Positions 10,452 to 19,651 of a stretch of DNA of 64,000 nucleotides are shown here, piece by piece. Positions within the stretch are counted from its first letter, which is position 1, and the number at the start of each line of letters is the position of its first letter. A program made the position numbers and the translations under genes. Source of the DNA: Phaeodactylum tricornutum CCAP 1055/1 (Eukaryota; Bacillariophyta; Bacillariophyceae; Surirellales; Neidiaceae). The DNA lies in the NCBI RefSeq assembly GCF_000150955.2, contig NC_011672.1, forward strand, positions 1,116,001 to 1,180,000, in the 5' to 3' direction. The notes below the pieces were generated by a model. It had not been told where the DNA came from and did no database searches. It worked only from the letters and a program-made list of their open reading frames with translations.

Positions 10452-11064
10452 AATCAAACTAACTGTAAGCGCATAAGCAGAGCAAATCAACAAAGGTTAG
10501 CACGGAATAAGGAATCTTGACCGTGCACCGCCGAACTACGGATATCCAGAGATGGGCCTGTGATGAGAGATTGTCCAATTCATCCACTTCAACAACATCG
10601 TTTTTTCCGTTCTACCAGCATTTTCCGTACATATCGAAGAAGACAGCAATGATGAACTACTTACGACAATAGGGTACGCAAAGAATGGTCTTCAAAGATG
10701 CTTTTTTGTGCAAATTTTCTGCTGCAACAAAGTGCCTCGATGTGAATGAAAAAACGAATCCGCCGCTGAACAAAACCCGGAAAGTTACAATATTGGATTG
10801 TTGTGACGTGGGACGAGGAACTTTCAGCCAAAACAATTTCGATCATTTGACACTCAGCATTCCAAATGCTGTTTTTTTTTCTCGACCTTGAAGCCTTTGT
10901 CTGTGCTCCACGTTGAAGCGTGCGTCTTGATAGCCCTCCGTCAGAGAAACGCTTATCTGGGATCGGCAACTTCTCATCATGCTCACAAATTTGGAAACAG
11001 AACTTGTCGTTTGCTTCCTTCGATACCCACAGCGGAAGAACACGTTTGCATAAAATTCGACAAA
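10452..11064. promoter_or_regulatory. Divergent promoter, COX6B and E2 enzyme
   Basis: About 610 bp between the COX6B start and the E2 ATG at 11065. On the minus strand, CTAACCTTTG near 10491-10500 followed by GCTTACAG ending near 10463 looks like the branch point and acceptor of a COX6B 5' UTR intron. A TTGACCGTGCA variant of the recurrent motif lies at 10517-10527. No other gene is evident. Confidence 0.45.
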
Positions 11065-11895
11065 ATGTACAGATTCGCGGTGTTTTACGCCTTGATAGGA
11101 GTTGCCGAAGCTCGGGCAAGATCCTTTATAGTCCAATCTTGTCACACATCCTTTGCTACTTTACAAGGTCGATCTTACCTTCTCCCTTACGACGGCATTC
11201 TAGAATTGCGAGGGGGTGCTAGTGAAGATCTGAAGCCGAAAAAGAGCAAACGGAAAAAAAGAAAAAGCAAATCGCAAACAGAATCTAGGGCCAAACTTGA
11301 TTTAGAGAGAAAGCCATTGCAATCTGAGAGAAAGACGGCATCTCGAGCATCGTCAGCTGAAAAATCATCGAAAACATCGAAAGTTATGAAGAGAACGACC
11401 CTCCCAAAACGTTCGCCAGCCGCAGACGCGCACCTTCAGGCTAAGCTCAAGTCGACGAGCCCAAACTATCGGATCCAACGTGAATTAAAAGCTTTTCTTT
11501 CTGATCCACCGTCCAATTTATCTGTGAAAGTGGGAAAGAACCTACGCGTCTGGATAGTGAGTATTGAAGGAGCCAAGGGAACCGTTTATGAAGGGGAAAT
11601 TTTCAAGCTACGAATAAGCTTTCCACCACAGTATCCGACAGTCCCACCCAGCGTGTACTTTTTACCACCCAGTATTCCGGTACACGAGCACGTTTATACC
11701 AACGGTGATATTTGCCTGTCATTACTGGGCAAGGATTGGCGACCCACAATGACGGCACAATCGATAGCTGTTAGCATTCTCTCGATTTTATCGTCGGCCC
11801 AATCCAAATCTCTGCCCATGGACAATGCGAGGCATGCACAGAACAAGCCCGGTGAATATCAAAAGGACTGGGTCTATCATGATGATAACTGCTGA
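11065..11895 (+). CDS. UBE2W-like ubiquitin-conjugating enzyme with signal peptide
   Basis: E2 enzyme of 276 residues. The UBC fold covers about residues 133-276: RIQRELKAFLSDPP, then GTVYEGEIFKLRISFPPQYP, then the active-site segment HVYTNGDICLSLL with Cys217, and the C-terminal WVYHDDNC. The last two match UBE2W rather than the UBE2D type; the usual HPN is HEH here. Before it lies an unusual leader: a hydrophobic stretch (FAVFYALIGVAEARA), a possible cleavage before Phe21, the tetrapeptide LRGG at 48-51, and a very basic Lys/Arg/Ser region. A signal peptide with Phe at +1 suits routing into the four-membrane plastid, where diatoms have an ERAD-derived import system (SELMA) that uses ubiquitination. 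That location is an inference; simple ER entry is the alternative. It has no visible intron. Confidence 0.88.
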   Translation: MYRFAVFYALIGVAEARARSFIVQSCHTSFATLQGRSYLLPYDGILELRGGASEDLKPKKSKRKKRKSKSQTESRAKLDLERKPLQSERKTASRASSAEKSSKTSKVMKRTTLPKRSPAADAHLQAKLKSTSPNYRIQRELKAFLSDPPSNLSVKVGKNLRVWIVSIEGAKGTVYEGEIFKLRISFPPQYPTVPPSVYFLPPSIPVHEHVYTNGDICLSLLGKDWRPTMTAQSIAVSILSILSSAQSKSLPMDNARHAQNKPGEYQKDWVYHDDNC

Positions 11896-12168
11896 TGCAA
11901 ACGAAATGATTGTTATCGTGAGCCATCGTCCCCTGGTTCATCTAATAAAAATCTTGGTTACGAAGATGGTAGTAACAGCATCACATTTTGTTTAACTTTA
12001 TCATTGCAGCACTTTTAATCGGAAAGTGTCACCCTGCAAGTCCTTCAGCCAAATCTGCTGCTTCATTTTACACAACCAGACAATACTCTTTTTGACGACA
12101 GTGAAAGAGTCCCGGGTGTCGCCACCATGGTATAATCCTTTCAGTCACCCTCAGTACTGTTTACCGCC

Positions 12169-13743
12169 TCAGGATTTAGTGATCCAACCAAATGCACGCA
12201 TGACGAACCACGCCATCCAGAAAACAAAGCTCAACGAGCTCAAAACCAAAGCTGCTCTGAGCTGCTGTTCATCGCTTTCCGTAAAATCCCCGCCGCCATA
12301 TTCGGCCTGACTACTAACCATGTCAACTTTCACTTGAGTTACCTCGCCCTCTGCCTCCGCGAGGCGCTCGCGCAAAGATTCAGTCTCGGATCGCGCCGTA
12401 GCCAGCTCAGTATTGAGCTTACGGAGCATTTCTTCCAACTCAACTGCGTCACCTCGAACTTCCTGCAGTTGAATATCCAAAATCGAGTCACGCTTGCTGG
12501 AGATCACAAAATCCGCGGCACCAATAATAGCTTCTGTGTCCTGTTCAAAAGTCCAGGGTGTTCCGGCGCCATCCGCCTCCAGAAGAGTGTCGATTGCGGA
12601 AAGTGCACGCTCGCGAATTGTTTCGGTGGGAAGTGTAAATCCGAAGTCTTCCACGCAGACTTCGTTGAACTCCTCCGTGTAGAGAGCTCTCAAAAAGGCC
12701 TTCAGCAAAGTCTTCTCGTTGGGGTCTTCGATCGAAGTCAACTCCTTACGAACGTAGATATAAGTAGCAAGCACGATCGGCCAGGTGAATTCGCCAGGCT
12801 GGTTAAGAAGAGAAACATCGCTGAAATCTTCATCAAATGACAAAGGAAAAACATTCCCTTCTGCCGCCGCAATGCCTCCATTCGCATTGGCCTCCTCGGA
12901 GCTTAAAAGGAAGCCGTCCCGATTTTCCAGCTCGATTTCCGACAAGTCCGCATTAATGCCGTGCCCGGCATCGATGTAGCCGATAGCCCCTTCATTCTCG
13001 TTGATACATTCTGTGACGCCGCCGGAGCCTTCACAGCCGAGAGTTTCTTCATCCCAGGTAATGGTGGCTCCAACCTTGTCCGCAGGCCAGATATCACCGC
13101 ATGCATCGTGCAAATACTGTAAATAGACAAAGAAATCAACAGTGAGCTTGTGATTTCCAAGGCATAGAGAGCAGAAAGAACAAGATTAACTAACATTGGT
13201 AACGCCGTCCGTACTGCTGCTTCCTTTCACACGATGAACCACTGTAATGTCTAAACCAGTGGGAGACGTCTGCAAGGCCGGATTTTTGAGCAAAATATCG
13301 GGATCATCCCAGCTGGTGATATCGCGAGAAAAGATCCGCGCCAACAGGCAAGACGTTAGATTCAGTTTCTCCACGCCAGGGACCGAATGAAAGAAACTGA
13401 CGGCACCCAGAAGCACGGGTAGGTGAATCATTTCGATGCCAACGTCGTTGAGTTGGCTGAAACGATCGGCATCCATCGGCAAGTCTCCGCTTCCAAAATC
13501 CGCAACTGAACTGTTTTGAAGGTCGTTAACAAATTCTAGCTGGCCCGTAGTGCTCCCGACAGCGCGGTAGGTCAAATGAATGGGAAGCTTGGACTGAGCC
13601 CTCATCCTTTCCATCACGGCCCAGTAACACTTGGACGGGTTGGTGGTGCCGGAACCGTGTACGCTGAACACCGTTTCAGCTGCATTCGACACGGAAACGC
13701 CGAGAAGCAGGAGAGATCCTAGAGCTATCTTCATGACTAACAT
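12169..13743 (-). CDS. PstS-like phosphate-binding protein, membrane-anchored
   Basis: Periplasmic-binding-protein-type domain of the PstS/PBP-like family, which binds phosphate in bacterial ABC uptake. Exons 13195-13743 and 12169-13116 join in phase 0 over a 78-bp intron (donor GTTAGT, acceptor TTTACAG), giving 498 residues. A signal peptide (IALGSLLLLGVSVSNA) starts the protein; Met at 13734 is an equally good start. HGSGTTNPSKCYW and VHRVKGSSSTDGVTNYLHDA are the two phosphate-loop regions, the second spanning the splice site. After the binding domain (to about 375) comes a heptad-rich helix, about 400-455 (LEEMLRKLNTELATARSETE), and a C-terminal transmembrane helix near 470-492. This makes a tethered extracellular or lumenal binder with no ABC partner in view. 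Phosphate as ligand is inferred from the family. Confidence 0.85.
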
Positions 13744-14140
13744 TACGATAGTTTTGGTGATAGCTCAGCTACTGTAAGAATTGACCGTGAACGATGCTTG
13801 ACTGGAGGAATTGAACTCTAGCTTACAGTTACGTATGAAATCGTTCCGTTTCGGCGTCAGGATTTGGATTTTGCGGCTTGGGTTGACAGTGAATCATTCT
13901 GGGTATACGTTAACCCCTACGAAGATGGGCATTGCTTATGATATTTGACGTTTGGCTAGGTTTTACTTATCAAACCGATACGACACGGACATTTTCGCAA
14001 GAATCACATGCATTAGTGGGATTCATGTCAGGTTTCCAATCTCTTCGAGGTCACCATGGGAGGAACCACTCTTATTTTCGTCCGAGACATCAAGATTCGT
14101 CCCACCGGTAAAGCACCTCCTGGAAATAGAAACAATAGCA
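13744..14140. promoter_or_regulatory. Divergent promoter with two TTGACNGTGAA motifs
   Basis: About 400 bp between the PstS-like and FBPase-like start codons. TTGACCGTGAA is at 13781-13791 and TTGACAGTGAA at 13883-13893, both exact matches to a motif seen elsewhere between genes. The function is unknown. Confidence 0.5.
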
Positions 14141-15694
14141 ATGGGTAGAGGCGTCATCATTTTTTGTGTGAAGAATTTTGCGGTTTGGCTCCTTATTATT
14201 ACTTCTGCAGTTTCCATCCAAGCGTGGATCCCATTGCCGCTCTCCGCAACTGTCAAAGCTCGTATCGACTCAACAACGCTTTTTTTCAGTCGATACAAGA
14301 CGCCTTTGTACCACGGCGGGAATGAAGAGTCTTACGGACCACCAGCACCCGCTGTCGATTCCCGATACTACACATACGTGGAGGCGCCGGTGCAAAGTTC
14401 TCGCTCTCGAGACACGAAGCAGCCCATTACGTTGAGCCGGTTTTTGAGTGACGCAGTCAAGGAAAATGCCGAGCTCCGTGATCTAGAAAGTCTTTTTATG
14501 GGCATACAAATGGCTTGCAAGACGATCGCGAGTCTTGTTAACCGCGCTGGTCTCGTTTACTCCATTACCGAAGATATACGTGACGATATTACTGATGGAC
14601 GATTCTACAGTATGAAACGATTGGACCATTTAAGGTATAAAGTTAGAATGGAATTCATCGATGTGAAAGCATCATGCAAGAATATTGACTGACCATTTGC
14701 TGTTCCTCTCTTTTTTTACTTTGTCTAGTACAGTGGTGCTGAAGAACGCTCTCAAGTACACGGGCAAATGTGAAGTGCTGGCACCCAAATCTCGTTTGGA
14801 CAACGAATCACCTGCTCAACACCAACCGGGTGTCCTAATTGCTAAAAGTATGGACAGCAATTATGTGGCCTGCCTCGATCCGCTGGATGGAAGTGGTAAT
14901 GCCGACGCAAGCATTTGTACCGGAACAGTATTTGGTGTTTTTGAAAAGGAAACTTCCACCGGAATAAGTCTTTGGAAAAAGTCTAGAGAGGATCGTGATC
15001 GTGAATTGGTGGATTCAGTGCTGCAGCCAGGCAAGAACATGCGGGCAGCGGGATATTGTCTTTATTCATCCGCCACCGTTTTAGTTTTTACATTGGGAGA
15101 ATCAGTGCAAGGCTTCACATTGGATCCACAAATGCAAGAGTTCGTTCTCACTCACCCCGATCTAACAATTCCGAAGAGAGGAAGCGTCTACAGCTGCAAC
15201 GAAGCCAACAGCGAGGGATGGGATGATGCCTACAATAGCTATCTAAGAAACCTCAAGACTGGAAAAGGAGAAACTGGGAAACGATACGCTCATCGCTACG
15301 TCGGGTCGATGGTAGGAGGTAAGTGGACTTCCCGCAAATGATGCAGCAATTCATCAGTCATGAAGAGACGAAAGGATTCACGTTTGCGCTCACCTTTTGG
15401 GCAGACATTCATCGTACGCTCCTTTACGGTGGAATTTTCGCGTATCCCGCTGACAGGCTAGAGCATCCGGATGGAAATCTCCAACTGCTTTACAAAGCCG
15501 CACCAATGGCATATATTGTGCATACCGCCGGGGGGAAAGCAATCGACGGTAGAAGCGGCTCTCTCCTAGAAGTGCGACCTGATAGGGTGCACCAAAAGTC
15601 TCCTTGTTTCATTGGTAGCTACGATGATGTCTCGGAATGGGAAAGCTATCTCAGCGACAATGAAGGCATTTATTATAAGAAAGGCAGAGACTAG
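14141..15694 (+). CDS. Plastid FBPase-like protein lacking catalytic residues
   Basis: Class I fructose-1,6-bisphosphatase fold, 457 residues, in exons 14141-14634, 14729-15318 and 15405-15694; phases agree and the introns are 94 and 86 bp. The N-terminus is a signal peptide (FAVWLLIITSAVSIQA) followed by Trp29, a permitted +1 residue for diatom plastid import. Conserved parts include KRLDHLS, DPLDGSGN (215-222), CNEANSEGW, HRYVGSMVGDIHRTLLYGG and FAYP. Several active-site positions of the human/pig enzyme are changed: the SEE metal/base pair (Glu97, Glu98) is replaced by APKS (183-186), Lys274 by Asn386, Arg276 by Gln388, and Glu280 by Lys392. These include ligands of the catalytic metals, so ordinary FBPase activity is unlikely. 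A regulatory or binding role is an inference. The reading frame is intact and well spliced, so it is not a decayed pseudogene. Confidence 0.88.
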
Positions 15695-16469
15695 TGTTTC
15701 GTGGTTCTTTCCAGAATCAAATTAGCCTTGAGGTTTTTATGCAACTTCCATTGTCCTGATAAGTAGTCGACTTGATACTGAAATCTAAGTCTAGAGATTG
15801 TTCTACCAGTTTGCAAAGTCAAATATATTATCTATCTGCAAAAATGTGCATTCTGAGGACAAGAGCGAGTAAACAATTCGTAATCCGGGCTTTTGCTAAC
15901 AGCGGTGGCAGAGCTCTGACCTTTTCAAATCAGCTCTCTTCAGTTTGACAGCAAATTTTCCATCGTGCGTTTCGTAGCGTAAAGCTAGCAACAGAAGGTT
16001 GCCAATGGCCATGGTCCGCCAAACTCATTTTGCGCACGCAAAAACTGATGCTTAAACATGTAAAATTTGTCACTTATTGTAAGGCTGTTTTACGTTGCAT
16101 ATGTATGCTCCTACCAGTTTGAAGACTGTTAACCGGTCCGTCATAGATATGTAACACAAAGAAAAAGTATTTCGCCTGAAGTGTAAGAGACTAACTTGTG
16201 TTACGGTTGGCTGTCACTGTAGAAATATGAGGCCAGACATGAATGACTACGCTGACGTAGGAGTTTTTTGTGCTCGACTCATTCGACTCGAAATCACGTG
16301 GTGCTGCAAGGTTCCGCGATTGGCGAAGGAAGTCCGCTCGGGTACCTCGGAGAAGGATTCCGACCGATTGAAATGTTCATGACGAGAGACTCACAAGCTT
16401 TTAGGCGAACGTGTTCATACCATTCTATGTCCCGCGCTCTTTCGAAAATTGACAACCGCGCGGCTTAAA
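15695..16469. promoter_or_regulatory. Intergenic spacer and promoter of RING-GAF gene
   Basis: About 775 bp without a convincing gene. It contains the FBPase-like 3' UTR and then the upstream region of the RING-GAF gene, with TGACGTAG at about 16254-16261 and a perfect G-box-type CACGTG at 16295-16300, roughly 170 bp before the start codon. Confidence 0.4.
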
Positions 16470-19464
16470 ATGGATCGTCAAAGCAATAATGGATCCATCA
16501 ATGCCACATCGTGCCGTCTTTGCCACTTTTCAGGAAGCGATGTGAGGCTTGGGTGTGGATGCACTCTCCATGCGGTGAGTTGGGTTTGGGTTGAATCGTT
16601 TGAGTCGGCGTTGCAATTGTTGGTTCATAAATATCTTAGACATCCCCATAATCGTATGCTTTGGATTGGCTGCTGAAAAAGTCTTTCTTCGCGGTTTGGA
16701 GGACCACTTGCCAAATATGCAGAATTTCTGTCGTCTTGTTGAAATGGCTTCTCCAATCAAAAGCTTGTCTTTTTTCAAGTCGGGAAGTCTCTATTTCACT
16801 ACATAGAAGTTGAATACCGTTTCATTTGCCAACGCGTCACTTGTCGCTTGCTTACCTATTCCAGTTTACGATCGTAAACAAAAACTATCCTGCTACTCAC
16901 ATGAACGAATTTTACTTTTGCCATGGATGCAGAGATGCGTTCCTCTCAGCCTGGTGATTTCTGCGAAAAGCGCCCCGCTTGGTTCGGCTATTGCAGCTAG
17001 CCCCAATCAAAACATGTGTCCTTTGTGTATGAGGGCTCCTGTCTCCGAAATGCATTTGTTCGCCATGACTATCGACGATTTGGACCAAGCTGTTGAGTGT
17101 CGCAAAAATTCCGTTATGAAAAAGGAGCATGGAAAAGCCGCTGAATCTTTTGAATTGGTACAGGCGGAAGCCTCGTATTTGCTGCTTGCGCACTCGCCTA
17201 TGTCGAACGGCATCTCCGGAGAACATAGCTACCAGCGCACAGGACGATGGACGGACGAAGAGACCGCCTTGACGGACTTTTTGATGGATGCTTTTGACAA
17301 GGGGAGGCTTCCAACTCCAGAGGGTATACGACTGAACGATTTTTTGTCAGGGCTGCTGCTTTGCAAAAATAGTCGTCTGACGAAAAAAATGAAGAACGCC
17401 AAGCTGAGCGTTCGGTCGTATGAATTTTCTGTCGACAAAGGCATCAATTTTTGTATCGACTTCCAGATGCTTTCGTCTCTGGAATCAAAATTCCTGGAAT
17501 CGGTCAGCTCGGAACCCACGAGGCTCGAACTCCGTTTTAATATGACTAAAATGTGGAGGTCCCATTTTTCGAACTTGTGTTTACAAGTTGGCTCGACATT
17601 ACTAAACGCAAGCGATTGGATATCAAGCTTGGAGACCATGGAATGTCGCGCGGCACAGGCAGAAGAATCAATTCGAAAGTCTCGTCGCCGTCGGATGGGA
17701 TTAGCATTGAAAAACGATGTCCGGGCGGCGGTAGTTTCCTCAACAGAAAGCGGAGTATTCTTCTCGGGAATGCCCATGAAAAAAATGGAATCTTCCAAAG
17801 TTACTAGGGCTGACTCAATGCTTTCAACGTCGAATCTCGTCTCAGCTGATGGTAGCGCGGTGGAAAATCCTCATGGACCTGGCGACGCAGAATCTCTCTG
17901 TGAGACAGACTTTGGAAGCGAAGCGGACTTTATCAACGAAATGTTGGACGGCAAGGGACAAACGGAGGATTTTTCAAAGATCCTGGACGACTTTGTAACA
18001 GGGGAACCATTTTTCCAGCCATCTAATCACCTGCGCAACAGTGCGGGACCATTTCTCGAAGAGATTGTTGCGTTTGTTGAAGCGCACAATTTGCCTTTCC
18101 AGCACGTAGATATTTGGGTTCCCTCCTACACTGTACAAGGTCGTGGCCAGCCCGACGAGCTACGTCTTTGTCATGCTGGACACGCTACACGAAGTGATTT
18201 GGATTCATCGCTCTTTTGCCAGCTGTTTGAGTACGGTGAGTACAGTACCAAGTTCTCTTTTGCCCCTGGGGCGGGTCTACCCGGACGAGTTTATTCGACA
18301 AACCGATTTTCGTGGGAGCGTCACATTGACCAAGCCGACCCGAGTTTGTTTAAACGCGCTGGTGGTGCCAAGATTTATGGAGTGCAAACTGGATTCGGAT
18401 TCCCGCTGAAGACAAATGCAATTGGCAAAATAGTTCTCTCCATGTATAGTACATCAGACGTTGCCGAAGATCCAACTGTCATAAAGTGTTGTCTGGAAAA
18501 CATAGGACAATATGTTCCTGAGCCGAAGTGGAAGTTAGTTGTGGAGATGGGCGATTCAGAAAAAAATTCTTCTTCAAGCGACCTCGTGTTAACCACCCCG
18601 GCCTTCGATTCTAGTAACTTGATCCACTACCAACATGACAGTAGCGAGGTAAACTCGCAATTGCTTAGCGTTTCACCTCTAGGTGCATCGGAGCAGAGGT
18701 CTGTTTTGAAACAGTCCCCAAGACTTTTTCCAGTTCAATCAAATGCATTAAATATGCGTAAGACATCGTCAGCCTCCATGTCAAGCCACGCTTCGTCTGA
18801 ACTACCCACGGATCCGGTCGAAGAAGAGCACTTTATCGCGACACTTTTGGGATACCACATGCCCCTCGCGGAAATTCCGTCAGCAAGAGAGCCGGAATCT
18901 TCGTCGGTCGCTCCAAGTCTTATGCTTCCACATTTTATGTCCCTTCGACTGCTTCTTCTTCGAGCTGAGGCTCGCCGTTCATCGAGAGATAATGAGCTGA
19001 TTGATGTCGTGAAAAAAAGCTTTCGCGGATATTCCAAAGACCAACGGCGTACTGACAAAGACCTGGCCTTTCTTCTAGTCAAGGATTGGCAATACCTTAT
19101 AGCCACTATGCCTGTAGACGAAAGAAAACCTGCGGCAAAACCCGCCGACACCCATCAGTGTCATGTTTTGAATACTCCAACTATTAAAACGTACTCGACC
19201 ACAGGGAATCCGGTTTCGATGCCAGCGTCTCTTGGTAAGGAAAACAAAAATGTTGTCAGCATTAAATTTTTCTATGGATGGCAGCGGGCTTAAACACCTT
19301 TTTGCGATTGTTCATTTTTAGGCTATCCCGATCAAAGCAAATCTCGGCAAAGTTCGTTTGACCTGAGCTTTGACTTGCGAGCTGCGAAACAGCGGAAAAT
19401 TTCTTCTTCCAACGAGTACGAGGCGCACGAACACAAAGTCAGCATTGTGGACGAGTTTGGTTAG
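16470..19464 (+). CDS. RING-GAF regulatory protein, RGQ-type candidate
   Basis: Predicted regulator of 849 residues in exons 16470-16574, 16933-19234 and 19322-19464; all junctions fit GT-AG and phase. The first splice completes a RING-type zinc finger: CRLCHFSGSD, CGCTLHA joined to RCVPL, and CPLCM (residues 15-67). Next is a conserved diatom block at about 137-200 (GRWTDEETALTDFLMDAF, LLLCKNSRLTKKMKN). A GAF-like domain lies near 405-560 (FSFAPGAGLPGRVYSTNRF, TGFGFPLK). The tail is Ser-rich. This layout resembles the diatom RING-GAF-Gln (RGQ) family reported as nitrogen-stress transcription regulators, though a long Gln tract is not evident. The domain calls come from the sequence; the RGQ link is from memory of the family. 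The last exon adds 48 residues that a model ending at 19293 would miss. Confidence 0.85.
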
Positions 19465-19651
19465 GAATGAGACTATTTGGGGAGAAGCATCGAAGTAAAC
19501 GGCGCACTTCTACATTTTTGCATTTTATACCGTCATGTCATTTCGGTTTTTACATTTTTGAATACACAGCAGAAATTTTGGACGAGCTAGCAGGGTGTCG
19601 ACCTGATCCCCTCCTACCTCGTAATTACAATTTTATAAAGATTTTACTGTA

